A DNA stretch of 50,689 nt. It comes from Glomus cerebriforme. Its lineage: Eukaryota > Glomeromycota > Glomeromycetes > Glomerales > Glomeraceae. Location: contig QKYT01000587.1 in the NCBI GenBank assembly GCA_003550305.1, forward strand, positions 20,837 through 71,525. Reading direction: 5' to 3'. Made by a program: the position numbers and the translations under genes. The notes beneath the pieces are model-generated. The model made no database searches and was not told where the DNA came from. It saw only the letters and a list, made by a program, of their open reading frames with translations. Positions 1 through 12,200 of the stretch are shown here, piece by piece (the stretch's first letter is position 1; every line of letters starts with the position of its first letter).

Positions 1-2171
1 TTTGGATAACATCTATAGAGTCAGGACTCAGAAATTGTGACAGAAGTATATGATTCTCTTTTGATGGTAAATTTGAAATAATGACAAATTCATAATTTGA
101 TATATTTTTTCCCTATAATGACTCTTTGTACCAATGATTATTAATAAGGCCAATATGAAATCTTGCAATAGGCGTTAAAGTCATCACATGATAAAAATGA
201 TGGCAGGGAAATCCAAGTGTCTTAAAAGCCATACATGTACAAAGAAATGTACCATTATTTAAAAGGCATATGAAATGAGACGTATTTGGGTTAACCAAAT
301 GGTTAACCTTCCAAATTTTAAGAATTCAGGAATTATCTGCAAGAAATAAACTCAATTGTACTTGTGGATAATCAAACAAATTATCAATGCATTGCTCTGA
401 TTCAACAAACTCCTACTAAAAGAAATTTTGGTAAGATTTTTTGATGTTAACCATTAATGATATTTACNATTTTGAGCATTACTTACCTTTTCTCTAGAAA
501 GTGCATTTTCCAATACAATTTGCACAGCATGATAACAAAGACTTAAGTCTATTTGTTTTTCCTGTTTTTTATAATATTTGAAGTGACGAATTCAGTTAGT
601 TATTTCACAACAGATCCAAAAATGGATTTAGCCACATTTTTTNGACCAATTTGTGNAACAGACTCCTTCCAATTAATGAAATCGCAATAATCATTCTCCT
701 CCTGATACCTTTCTTCTAATGCATCAAACAATTCACATAATGAAAGACTCAAATTTCCAAAGAGCTGTTTTAATATTGAATTTTCACCTTCACTACAAGA
801 AATAGATTGCGCTCCAGCAGTAAAATATTTATTAGTAAATGCACGAGCCCATGTCTGTGGATTCTGGCCTAAAGATCTGTTTAAGTAATCTTTAGAGTCC
901 GGATNATTTTGTAATAACGNATTCCACCTTTATCAAATAAATGAATAATTACAATATGTAACAAAAAAGAAAGACAAAACAAAGTAGTCAATACCTTTCA
1001 TAAAATTGTCTCTCCNTTAGACTATTCCTTGCTTTATAAAAATCTTTTATAAAATCATTAAAACTTGTACCCAACTTTCCCTTTAATTGCTTTGGCAAAT
1101 TTTGATTAATATNCCAAATACAATGCATATGAAAAGCATCAGAAAATTGTATTGCCATAGTGGCATTTACAGCCGGATCACTATCTATTACGAAAACTTT
1201 TGGTGCAACACCTGTTGCGTCTTTTACACATTGAAAAACCTATTCATATGAAAATTGTGATTCATCATCCACAATCGCTTGTGCTATGATTCATGTCTTT
1301 AGATTATTATCCGGAGTAACAAAAAGTGACAATGGGCAGTTATAACGATTGGTTTTACATGTATTATCATGCATATCATGCATTATCGTGGGTCTTCATC
1401 CTTTTTATCATAAAGTCTTTTTAGTAATTTTTCTGCATCTTCTTTATCCAGTGTTGCTTCACGATGAAACTTATTAATAGCATTATAAAGGTCTGTTTGA
1501 TATATTCTTGTTTTAAACTTTTCTCTGATTATTCGATATTATACAGTTGCATTAACTTTAACTACTACTGTCAAAAAACGTATTTCTTGAAGAATTTTTT
1601 CTAGTAATTTTTGTAATGTTGGAACAAACTGACTTGCTAATAGACTAAGCTCATGTCCAACATGAGCATCTTTGAAAGTCGTTACCTCAAGACAATTTTT
1701 ATCTTTTTTAGCCCATATATTGAGNTTCCATGGACAACTTACCCTACAAGAAGTTGATGCCTTTGACACTCCAGCATGCTGGCAAAGATAAGTTCTTTTT
1801 AATATTTGATGGTTTTCTTTGTCCACTCTTCCACCGCCATCAATTCTAACTCCATGTTCCTTAATAGAAGCATATCTTTTCATGAATTTTTTTACATGCT
1901 CCCAATTTCAGAAAGTTTTACCAACATATATAGTAATTTCTGAAGAATTNGTTCCTGAAGTTTCTGCTGAAGTTTCTAAAGAAGAATCTTCACAGTTTTC
2001 ATCAGAATTATTATTATTAGTGCCTTCACTAATAGCAGTATTATTAGTTTACTGATATAAGTCATTTTTTGATAAATTGAAGTTTATAAGCATATATCTA
2101 TCACTGTCAAAAAATTCTTCTGCACTATTATACTCCATTAANGNTTTCAATTCAAAATTTTNTTCTTCCAT
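1..2171 (-). pseudogene. MULE-type transposase relic, runs off the left edge
   Basis: Reading the minus strand downward from an ATG at 2171, a decayed Mutator-like transposase can be followed to the window edge. An acidic/Ser-rich N-terminus (about 2171-1900) leads into a GCM1/WRKY-like zinc finger (1883-1640: YLCQHAG, then SCPW, then H-x-G-H-E-L). A stretch with DSDPAVNATMA and CIW-x-INQNLPKQ (about 1200-1080) corresponds to the catalytic DDE core. Near the edge is a SWIM zinc finger (C-T-C-M-A then P-C-H-H, about 245-185). Several stops and frameshifts break the frame, so it cannot be functional as it stands. The C-terminus and left inverted repeat lie outside the window. Family assignment is from motif order and is fairly secure; the exact subfamily is not. 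Confidence 0.8.
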
Positions 2172-2385
2172 ATTAGAGCTTTTTTTTTCTCGNAGTTCAA
2201 AAAGTGTGAAACATAAATTATACATATATGATATATGTGATGCATAATACACGGCACATGATAAACTGGATAAACAAATATGCGTAATACACGTGCACAT
2301 ATATATGTACATATGACCAAGTAAACTAGTTATGATTGGTCGATCTTAAAGGGTCGCCATGGTGACAGGGTCACCAAATACATTT

Positions 2386-2535
2386 TCCCTTATTTATTAT
2401 GTGACTTATATTTAAATAAATATAACAATTATCTTTTAATAAACATAAAATTTGCCCTGTTAGTTCAGTTAGACGAATGCTAGATAATTTTTATCATAGA
2501 AATACAGGTTCGATTCCTGAACTGAGCCTTTTAAT
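2386..2535 (+). repeat. Left terminal inverted repeat of the second MULE
   Basis: About 130 bases here match, in reverse complement, the stretch at about 7199-7330. Shared blocks include TTATATTTAAATAAATATAA, CAATTATCTTTTAATAAA, TTAGTTCAGTT, GAATGCTAGATAATTT and the inner CCTTTTA. The two copies bracket the plus-strand MULE transposase relic, so they are most simply the long terminal inverted repeats of that element. The outer boundary is uncertain because similarity fades near 2386 and no clean target duplication could be read. Confidence 0.75.
2454..2527 (+). other. tRNA-like sequence inside the MULE inverted repeat
   Basis: A 74-nt stretch has tRNA proportions. A T-A precedes a D-arm (GTTC, loop AGTTAGAC, GAAT). 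A perfect Pol III B-box, GGTTCGATTCC, lies in the T-arm (CAGG/CCTG stem), and the 3' acceptor strand is ACTGAGC. The 5' acceptor strand GCCCTGT pairs with it at only five of seven positions. The anticodon region (around GATAATTTTTATC) does not make a normal 5-bp stem with a 7-nt loop. I therefore call it tRNA-like rather than a functional tRNA. The partner copy in the right repeat keeps the A-box side but has lost the B-box. Confidence 0.6.
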
Positions 2536-2699
2536 TTTTTTTATTTTATATAGTGACTAAAAGAAATAAACTAATTTCATGTAGTAATTTATTACATGCT
2601 TATAAATTCGCTGATTCAGGAATAATTAGCACACATGACAGAATATCCATAGTTTTTATGCAGTTTTATTTACAAATTTGTAAACTATTCTCATACTTT

Positions 2700-2905
2700 T
2701 TTACAATCTTGCATATATCGTTCTTTCCTTTGCAGCTTGTATTACCCTTTTCATTCTTTTCACTTTTGCGTATATTATCCTTTTCACTCTTTTTACTTTT
2801 GCATATATCACCCTTTTTGTTCTTTCCTTTGCGGCATGTATTACCCTTTTTGTTCTTTTCACTTTTGCATATATCATTCTTTTGGTTCTTTTCACATGTA
2901 GTATA
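2700..2905. repeat. ~33-bp tandem repeat, pyrimidine-rich on the plus strand
   Basis: Six or so imperfect units of about 33 bp (core TTTTGCATATATCA-CCCTTTT plus TTCTTTTCAC) follow one another. Because 33 is a multiple of three, both strands stay open: the minus strand reads a basic 11-residue repeat of the type KRTKRVIYAKV. Nothing else suggests that either frame is a gene. Confidence 0.7.
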
Positions 2906-3248
2906 TATTACTCAGTTTCTTCTTTTTTTTTATATTATTGCTCTTTCGCTTCCTTTTTTTGCAGTTCTCTTTACAATATCTTCTACTTTAGAAATATAAT
3001 TTTTAATGCTGAAAGTGATTCTGCAAGTTTATTCAACAAAAAAGGTTTTACAACCTGATCACTATGTGACCAATTTATAAGTAGTTGGGTTAAAAGTAAA
3101 GGATTTATAATAATTAAAGATAGAGTTATTAAAGATAAAGATAAAATTAGACAAAAAGTATATATATGTGAATATGGAAAAAAAATGTATATTCAACTCG
3201 TAAAAAGAAACTAGTTCCAAAAGAATTGCATGCCCATGGCATATAAAT

Positions 3249-4814
3249 TAGAGGTATGCTTCAAAATCTGATCAATCCAGATATCCAGTTATCCATCTGA
3301 AAATTGATCAAATTCAGATTGATCTATTTATACCACCAGATTGACTGGATGGTTCAACAGATATCTGGTCAATCTGATAATCTATTTATATCACTGAATT
3401 CACCAGATTTACTGGATTTTTTATAAAACTTTATATACTGTAATTGAAGGTGGATGAAGAGTCACTCCTACAAAAAGAAAAAAAAAGAATGTTAGTAATG
3501 TTCTTGTATTAAATTATAATAAAAAAATACCTCCCTACCTCCTTTTATTCCATTTACCTCTAGGAGCTGAGCTGAAGAGTTCATTCTTATAAAAAAAGAA
3601 AAAAAATGAATGTTAATAAATATTCTTGTATAATAAAATAATAAAGAAACACTCCCCTACCCCCTTTTATCCTATTTACCCTATTTACCTTTAGGAGGCA
3701 AACTGAAGAGTTCATTCTTACAAAAAAGAAAAAAAAAGAACATTAGCAACATTCTTATTTTAAAGTTTAATATTAAACTATCCTCTTTAATTATCTCCAG
3801 AAGTTGAGCTGAAGTGTTCGTTCCTATAAAAAAGAAAAAAAAGAACGTTAGCAACGTTTTTATATTAAAATTTAATAACCACCCTCCTTCAATTACCTCC
3901 AGAAGTCAAGCTGAGGTATTCATTTCTATAAAAAAGAAAAAAAAGAACATTAGTAACGTTCTTGTGTTAAAGTGTAATACCCCTTTTTAATTACCTCCAG
4001 GAGTCAAGCCAAAGTATTCGTTCCTATAAAAAAGAAAAAAAAAGAATATTAGCAACATTCTTATATTAAAGTTTAACAACTACCCCCTTCAATTACCTTT
4101 AGGAGTCAAGCTGAGGTGTTTGTTCTTATAAAAAAGAAAAAAATAATGTTAGCAACAATCTTATGTTAAAGTTTAATACCTCCCTCTCAATTACCTCTAG
4201 GAGTCGAGCCGAAGTGTTCATTCCTATAAAAAAGAAAAAAAAAGAATGTTAGCAACATTTTTGTATTTAAGTTTAATAACCACCTCCCTTCAATTACCTT
4301 CAGGAGTCAAGCCAAAGTATTCATTTCTATAAAAAAGAAAAAAAAGAATATTAGCAACGTTCTTGTATTTAAGTTTAATAACCACCCCCCTTCAATTACT
4401 TCCAGAAATCAAGCTGAAGTGTTTGTTCCTATAAAAAAAAAAGAATGTTAGTAACGTTTTTGTATTAAAGTTTAATAAAAAAATACCTCACTACCTCCTT
4501 TTTATCTTATTTACCTCTAGAAGCTAAGCTGAAGAATTTATTCCTACAAAAAAGAATAAAAAAGAATGTTAATAAACGTTCTTATGTATTAAAATAAAAA
4601 AAACCTCTAAAAACAGAAAAAAAAAATATCAGATTTGACCAGATTATCTGATCAATCTGATCAATCTGATCATCTGTATAATATCTGATCAATCCAGTGT
4701 TATCCAACAGATCCATTCAGATTATCTGAAATCTATTTATTCTTTAATCCAGATTATTCAATCTGTTCAAAAATGGATGATGGATTGAACGGATTTCACC
4801 AGAGTATACCTCTA
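3249..4814. mobile_element. hAT-like non-autonomous element with internal minisatellite
   Basis: The ends are inverted: TAGAGGTATG at 3249 and the complement of it (TATACCTCTA) ending at 4814. The flanks are ATATAAAT (3241-3248) and ATGTAAAT (4815-4822), an 8-bp target duplication with one mismatch, as expected for hAT elements. Removing the element plus one flank rejoins the MULE zinc-finger frame (CPWHIN to ASYPNK). The subterminal 150-200 bp on both sides are crowded with ATCTGATCAATC/GATCAATCCAG variants, resembling transposase-binding repeats. There is no transposase inside; the core is an 11-unit tandem array. Confidence 0.85.
3455..4610. repeat. 11-unit minisatellite, unit ~100-125 bp
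   Basis: Eleven imperfect units each carry TATAAAAAAGAAAAAA, then a short hairpin of the form AAGAACGTT-AGC-AACGTTCTT, then TATTAAAGTTTAATA, a CCCCCTTCAATTACCTCC block and AGGAGTCAAGC. Units differ by scattered transitions, with the two hairpin arms often varying (AACGTT/AACATT). The array fills the interior of the hAT-like element. Confidence 0.9.
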
Positions 4815-7198
4815 ATGTAAATGCCTCTTATCCCAATAAAGATAATCCAAATTCTACAATGTTTATTATGAAAATTGTGGATGAACATAATCATGAGTTA
4901 AATATTGAGACAATTGCATTTAGAGAAGAGAAAAGGTTTAGCAATGTAATGATGGAGGATATTAAATTTTTAACACAAAACTGCAAAATAGGAGTGATAG
5001 CAATAAGAAGATATTTGAAAGGTAAGTATCCTTCTTATCCTATTTACAGCAAAGACTTATATGCAGCAATCAAAAGATTTTAGCCCATAGCAAAATTACT
5101 TTCAAATGATGCTGCACAAACACATTTATTATAGATAATACTAGAACAAGTAGAAAAATGGATTCAATTCAGCGATTGTATTATTAATGACATTATGCAC
5201 AAAATGAATCAATATAGAATAGCTTTGTCGCTCTTTGTAGGATTTGATCGAAACATGCAAAATATTATTTTTGTGCAAGGGTTGCTTATTGATGAAAGCA
5301 AGCAGTCTTATTTTTAGTTATTTAATCAGATTATTGAAGTTACAGGCATTCATCCAAGTATAATTATAACAGATTCTGATCTGGCAGTCAATGCTACAGT
5401 GAAAGAGATATTTATGAATATATACCCAGTTCATTATGTATTTTACATAACGCAAAACCTTCATAAGAACCTCCGTAACCTCTTGGAAATCAATATGAAA
5501 AGTTTTTTCAAATCTTTTACTTATGTAGAAATAGTCTTGTGCAAGTGACATTTAAAAATTGTTTTGTGAAAATAATTGAAAATTATCTGCAATCATAAGA
5601 TTATTTAGAAGGATTATACAGTTTAAAACATTATTATGCATATTCCTATATAAGTTTTAGATTTACAGGAGGGATGATTGCTTCATCACAAGTTGAGTCC
5701 ATAAATGCATACATTAAAAGGATGTTGTTATTCAACTTGAACATGTCCCTTTATGAACTTATGATCGATATTCATAAGTTACTCGATGAAGTAAATAAAA
5801 ATAACAGATATAATTTCTGAAAATTAATGATACCTTTTGTAAAGAATATTAATAAGACAAATTTCTTATTTAAGAAGGTAGACAAATATTGTGAAAGATT
5901 CCTTATGCTGGCAATTATAAATCTACAATATGATGAAATCAATCAGTTAGTTTATTAAATATATTGCAAACGTTATTGACTGTGACAATATTGGTACAAT
6001 AAATAATGAAGAATTTTACAAAAATAAATGTGCTGATAGTTCACAAGCAACTATTAATCAATTATTAGAAGTTAGTAGTCAAAATGGAATTAAGAAAATA
6101 TAGTCTGTTCAAGCTGAAAACTCACTAATAGCCAAACACATTATCATTTTTCTAAAGAATGATGCACATATATATTCTTGCCTTATAGTTATCTAAAAGG
6201 GAATAGTCTGTAAATATTTTCTTCAGATTATGTTAAATACTAAAGAAGTGAAGTTTTATATTCGGTTAATTTCATCTTGATGGTACGAAAAAGAGATAAA
6301 TGTATCAGGTGAACCCTTTGTACTTGCTGATAAATTTTACAATGGCACCATTATAGATTGAATATTAGAATATAATATTAGCTACTTATGTGCTGTAGAT
6401 AAGGAAAAGAAAAACTATCTTGAGCAACAAATGAATATACTTGATAAAAAAATTATATATGGGACCCTCTATAGTACTTATAAGAAAGCTTTGCAAAAAG
6501 TCTTACAGAATAGATCAAAATCATTATAACTAATTGAAGTTTTGAAAGACTTCACAAATGAGAATAGTGAAGAAGAATCAGATAAAGAATCGAAAGATTC
6601 TGGTAGGAGTGATAAGGAAAATGAGTTTTAACTGTGAAATCCAAAAATAAGATATGGTAAAGGAAGATCAGTAAGTACAAGAAGGTTTAAAGCATCTTAT
6701 AAAAGTAACAAGAGTAAAGCAAAGTAATAAAGATGTTGCAAGAAATGTGGCAGACTGGACCACTACGAAAAAAATTGCAATATTTAGTTATGCCTTTCAT
6801 GAATCATCTTTTAGTAAATAGCAATAGCGAAAGCTTCTATTAGTAAATAAAGTATATATTAAATAATATTTCTATAATAAAGAACAATAGGATACTGAGA
6901 GATACTTTTTAAAGAGATTCTCTTTAAGAAGTGATTTACTAATAAATTGTTTTTTTATTTATTATTAATCACGTATGCAATGCTTTGCTAATTTATCACC
7001 TTATATTACACCCTTTATCATATTTTTACTATGTATTTTATTTTTTCGCCATGCAAAATCTTATTTATCACAAATTATTTATTACAGTTAATTCTTGATT
7101 TGCCAACAATTACAAATTATTTAATCATGTAAATCTAGATTATGTAATTTGTAATTCTGTTTCAATCATCACATAAAAATTGTAAAATAAAAATAAAA

Positions 7199-7330
7199 GG
7201 CCCAGTGAACTTGCATTTCTATAATAAATTATCTAGCATTCTTTCAACTGAACTAATAAAGTAAATTTCACATTTATTAAAAGATAATTGTTATATTTAT
7301 TTAAATATAAGTTACATGATAAATAAGTTA
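7199..7330 (-). repeat. Right terminal inverted repeat of the second MULE
   Basis: In reverse complement this repeats the left end block (see 2386-2535), including TTAGTTCAGTTGAAAGAATG and CTAGATAATTTATTATAG. The tRNA-like T-arm has decayed to GCAAGTTCACT, so only one end of the element retains the full B-box. Confidence 0.75.
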
Positions 7331-7649
7331 TATATGTGCTAGGGATGACAATGTATCACCATAATAATAAATTACAAAATCCTAAAATCAATTATATCAG
7401 TCATAATTTTTACTAATAAATCATATGAAATACATTAAATTATATTATTTTATTATATTAATCATAATTCAAAAAAATCTATTTTGTATAATATGAACTT
7501 AATTGTTATTAATAACATAAAACTTGGATAATTACTTGGCAATAGAAAAAACCAGTTAGTATTTTTTAAAGATTACTTTTATATTTTTTTATTTATGGCA
7601 AAATACTAGATATTACATATTATTATAATATTTTAAATGATTAAAATAT
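7331..7649. other. AT-rich spacer without recognisable gene
   Basis: Very AT-rich sequence with no coding signal. It may include outer flank of the MULE inverted repeat (GGATGACAATGTATCACC near 7345-7362), but I cannot place an end with confidence. Confidence 0.4.
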
Positions 7650-7664
7650 AATTTTTATTATTTT

Positions 7665-7967
7665 CTGGACACAGGGCATTCCATTGACAGGGAGATACGG
7701 AAAAACTGGTTGAAGATTTTATTTTGGTGTCTGACACTAGGATATGGGGTAGATTCAGAGTATTTCTTATCTAAGAAGGTTCGGCAATATAACCTCACTC
7801 TGAGGACCTATATAGCGTAAGTGTGACAAGTTGAACATTTCTACTTTTATAGTGTGAGGACTTATCTCTGCAAAGCTACTTTTTGTTAATTTATGTATGA
7901 TGTGGTAAAATATTATTTTAATAAATGCAATTGTTTAGTCAGCTTGTCTTCAAAAAAAAAAAAAAAA
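7665..7967 (+). mobile_element. 5'-truncated LINE-like retroposon with poly-A tail
   Basis: A GC-richer 303-bp insert starts at 7665 and ends in 16 A residues (7952-7967). An AATAAA lies about 30 bases before the tail (7921). The same 13-15 bp, (AA)TTTTTATTATTTT, sits just before the insert (7650-7664) and just after the tail (7968-7980), as left by target-primed reverse transcription. From the first base the insert reads openly for 51 codons to a TAA at 7818 (including DREIRKNWLKILFWCLTLGY), then a ~130-bp 3' untranslated stretch. I cannot name the LINE clade from this C-terminal scrap. A retroposed cellular mRNA end is the alternative. Confidence 0.65.
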
Positions 7968-7980
7968 TTTTTATTATTTT

Positions 7981-9273
7981 ATTTATCAAAAATCCAAATG
8001 AAAATATAAACTTTTCTAAATTTATAATAATATAGACTCTTAATAGACTTTTAATTAGTAGCTTATTATAATAAAATTAATATAAATATAGAGGATGATT
8101 AAAATTTTCTGGTCAACATTATTTTATTTAAATTATGCAGATAATTATATATTATCACTATTTTTAATTTAATACAACCAATCTAATTGTGTAATTAAAA
8201 AAAATCTAATTTGATTACTCTGATTTCCTTTATTTTTTTACAAAAGCTTTTAATAAAATTTCTTTGTTTTACCTGATTTTTCATGATTCTTTCTAAATTA
8301 TTCAAAGTTTAACAATAAAATACATATTTACAAAGTTATAAATAGTGATTTTCAGACTATAAAGTTTTGTAAATTTTCTTGATTTCTACTTTAAAAAATA
8401 TTTTTTTGATAATTAATATAAAAAAAGCTAAACTCTTAAAATAAAAGTTTATATTTATAATCTATTGATTTTACAAAGCTAGATGAAGTATTTATTAGCA
8501 ATTTTACTTATTTGTCTGAAGCGTAACTAAAGACATCTTCAGTTAGATTCATTGTGATGCAATGTCTATCTGTCTGCACATGTGATTGACCAATAATATG
8601 CATTGTTGTGATTTTACATATTTTACAATAAATTTGTTTAGTTTTTTTAAATTTACCTTATAGGATTTTTAAGCATATTAAGTAGTTTATATTTTTTAAA
8701 AGATTTGTTTTCATTCAAAATTAATCACGTGATTCCAACAATTTTATTGATTATCAATGTTTTCTTATTGTTTAATAATAATTTTATTGGTTTATTATAT
8801 CATGTGTAAACTTGAAAATCGATTTCCTTATATAATACAACCTAAAAAAATGCTGGTCACACTAAATTAAAAACAGCAATAATATAATATAAATATTACA
8901 TGATTTTATACTTATAATTACAATAAACAAATTTTTATACTTTATATTTTACAATAATTTTCAGAAATATGAAATCATTTATCTCAAAAACTTACAGTAA
9001 ATACCTGTAAAATGCTAAAATAATATTTCATTAATCTGTACTAAATTTTAATTGAGCATTTTGGACAGAAATGAAAATGATATTCATTTATTACTATCTA
9101 ATATTAAAATACTTGAAAAATATTTCTAAAAATAAATTAATTACCTGATTCTTTAATTCTTAGGATATTTATTAAAAAGATGTTGCGTTATTAAAATTAT
9201 GTAAAAATTTGAAATTTTTGATAGTTTATAATACAATTATAAGTCAATTATTACGAGTAAAATTTGAATATTT
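7981..9273. other. AT-rich intergenic region
   Basis: No coding region or RNA gene was recognised in these 1.3 kb. It carries one AATCACGTGATT palindrome near 8733 and several TTTATT runs close to the IQGAP stop that could act as its poly-A signals on the minus strand. Confidence 0.4.
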
Positions 9274-12200
9274 TTATACAAAAAATTTCTTATTAATTAA
9301 GAAAATTAATAAATTAACATTAACTTTAGCAATACCATCAAACAAACTCATTACTTGAATATTATTAAATTGACACTGTAATAAATCTTCTAATCTTAAT
9401 TCCATATTAGCACCAGGTACACTAATACCAGCATAACTTGCTTCAATTTTAAAAATACCAATTTCATCAGATGATATTGTAAAACTAATTTTATCAAATG
9501 TTGAATAACCTGTTATTGATATCAGGACACCTTTTTCATTTAATCTTTGTGCTGTATATTTAAATGAACCAAATTGTGGTACACGTCCTGACCGTTGAAG
9601 TTCTCTTATATGAAAATATTGTCGTGTAAATGGAAGAACAAGTCGTGATTTTTTGCTAAATATTATAAATTAGAAAATTAATTTTCATTTGAAAAAAAAA
9701 ATGTAATTTTTTTAACATAAAGTTTTATACTTACCCTTTCTTTGTTGATAATTGTTGCATACAAACATCAATGTGATCATTATAAGTTTTGATTTGTTCA
9801 TCTAAATGAGTTCTCTTCTCATCTAGATTCACAAGTGTTTGTCTTAACTGTCTCAATTCTTTTTGTCTTTGGACTCTCCTTCTATGTTTATTTCTAATAT
9901 CAACTGCAATACTATTAAGAATATCTTGATAATTATTTTGTCTCGAGACTTTTTTTTCAGACTCCAATTTTAAAATATTTTGTAAAGTAAGTTTCTTCAA
10001 ATCTAAAAATTTCATTTTAGACATGTCATTCAAATAATTATTTCCACCATTGCCTTCATTTCCTCCAGTCGTATTACTATAATTACTAAATGTGGTTGAA
10101 TTTGAATTTGACCTAGAAACTGAATTGAATCCTCCAGCAATATTTACACTATTATTAAGATTTTGATTATGCTTAATACGTTTTTCTTGATCTGCTTTAC
10201 AAATTTCTCTGTAAACCTGTTCATCTTGTAATGTAACTGATTTAATTAAAATATCCAACAAGTTTTTACCATTTTGTACTTTCATTATACTTAATACATA
10301 ACGTTTTGTTTTAACAAATAAATGTTTTATTTCTGAATCTGGTTCTTTCATCGTATCAAATGATAATCTACTTGTTAATGTAAGTGCTATTTCTTTAGTA
10401 TTTGCATCTGAATTATCATGTTCATCTGTAGGTGGTGCATCACCTAAATCATGAAGGATTTGTCGGATTAAATCATTTGATTCAGGAGATATTGAATCGA
10501 GACGTTGTAAGAATAGGTCATGCATTGAAAATACTTCATGTGGTGAAATGTAGATTATAGGTTTATTTGTACGCGTGAGATCATCAAATTCATCAATACC
10601 AAAATGCATCTCCGCATCTTCAATTTCGGTCACTAGACAAAGAATAAAAGAAAGGAGAAATTTTTCATTCAATTTTTCTAAATTTTAAGAAAAAATATTT
10701 ATTGTTACTTACCAGCCTTAAAGAAAGTTGAAAATTTATCTGCAGCATATTGTACGTATTCATTAAGTGGTTGTAAATACATATTATCTTCAGTAAATAA
10801 TCTACCTACTGAAATTTGATTTAACATTTTGGATATCTCTGCTAAATTTTTACGTTGCATCGGACTAACAACTGTTTCAATTACATCAAATCCTTCAGGT
10901 GCTCTAAATAATATAAAAATTGTATTTCAATTAGCGTACTATATGATATTAGAATAATAGAACCATCAAACAAAGTACTCACACAATAGCAGGATTTAAA
11001 TAACGATAATAAATTAGATGGCCGACAACCTTAATAACATTATCTTCTTGTTCGTTATTAAATTTATTCAATAAAGCTTTTTTCAATTCTCTTGCAATAT
11101 ATCTTATGCCATATGGCATTTTTTCGATATTATTAGCAATAGAAGTTAAAAAAGTATCAGTTTCTTTTCTTAATCGTTGTAAATGATGAATAAATACAGT
11201 TCTAGTTTCAGGATCATTTAATGCTTCTTGTTGGGTAATTTCTATAGGACGTTTAGAAGGTTGACCCGTTCTTAATTCCTCTGCATTAATTAAAGTTTTA
11301 TAAATAATTAAAGGATCAGATTCTAAATCCATATATTCATCTTCCATAACTCGTTTAACTAAAGGTCCAAGTAAATCTCTTAAAAATTTTCTTTCCTTTG
11401 CTCCACGATTATAATGGACTACTAATTTCATAAACATAAAATTTCCACGTAAAAATTCTTGTAACGAATCAATATTTTCTAACTCTTCCATCATTGATTT
11501 TTGAAATAATTTTAATAATAAATATTCCTCTCGAGCATTCTGTGCATAACCAAATAATGTGAGTACAACTCCCTCAACTAATTTTTTAGTTTTCTCCGGA
11601 AATCCTAACTTATTTAGTATGAAAAATAATCTAGCCAAATAAATTGGTTGTGTTTGTAAAAGATAAAATAGTTGCTGGTATAATTCAAGTCTTCTCCTTG
11701 ATTCTTTATCTAAAGATTTTAATGAGAATGGTCCTGATATTGAATTCAATTGTGAAAGTCTTCGATTACGCTTCTTTGAGTTTGCTACAGCTATTACTTC
11801 ATCTAATGTGATACGATTCTTAACAAGTAATGCTATTTTTATATCAAGTTGATTCAATAAATCCTCTGATTGATTATTCTCTCGAATCCTTTGAATTACT
11901 GCTTGTCTTAATCTTTCGAGTTCTATTTACGAAAAAACAAAAATGATGAAAATAAAATTTAATTGGTTGCAAGATGTATAAAAAGGAAATATATTTAAAT
12001 ATTTTACTCAATTACCAATTTCTTCTTCAAAATCGAAATCGCTATCATTCAATAAATGAATAAAATTCTTTATTGTTCCAACTGGAGGATTACTTCCCAT
12101 AGCTATAAAATTTTTATAAATTCTTTCAATTCTTTCAATAATGCAATAATGTAAAAAAGTAAAAACTTACTTAAACTACGATATGCGTCTCCAGCATGTT

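Larger units (their letters stand above)
2990..6787 (+). pseudogene. Second MULE transposase relic, interrupted by a hAT element
   Basis: A Mutator-like transposase can be followed on the plus strand. It begins with an N-terminal piece (about 3010-3240) ending in a zinc-finger half C-P-W-H-I-N. Insertion 3249-4814 then splits the frame, which resumes at 4823 (ASYPNKDNPNS, then DEHNHELN). The DDE-like segment IITDSDLAVNATVKE (about 5365-5410) is followed by IYPVHYVFYITQNLHKNLRN. A SWIM-like stretch (Y-S-C-L, then V-C-K-Y-F-L-Q-I-M) lies at about 6170-6235. An acidic Ser-rich linker (about 6540-6630) precedes a terminal CCHC zinc knuckle, C-K-K-C-x4-H-x4-C (6736-6780). Many in-frame stops show it is dead. 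It is bracketed by inverted repeats at 2386-2535 and 7199-7330. Confidence 0.8.

Noticed and set aside
2454..2527. Functional tRNA gene
   Set aside because: Acceptor stem has two mismatches and the anticodon arm does not fold; only the promoter boxes and overall length are tRNA-like.
2553..2999. 148-codon hydrophobic plus-strand frame that could pass for a membrane protein
   Set aside because: It is driven by a T-rich 33-bp tandem repeat; Phe/Leu content follows base composition.
3455..4610. CRISPR array
   Set aside because: Units are imperfect, 100-125 bp, without short identical repeats and unique spacers, and the genome is eukaryotic.
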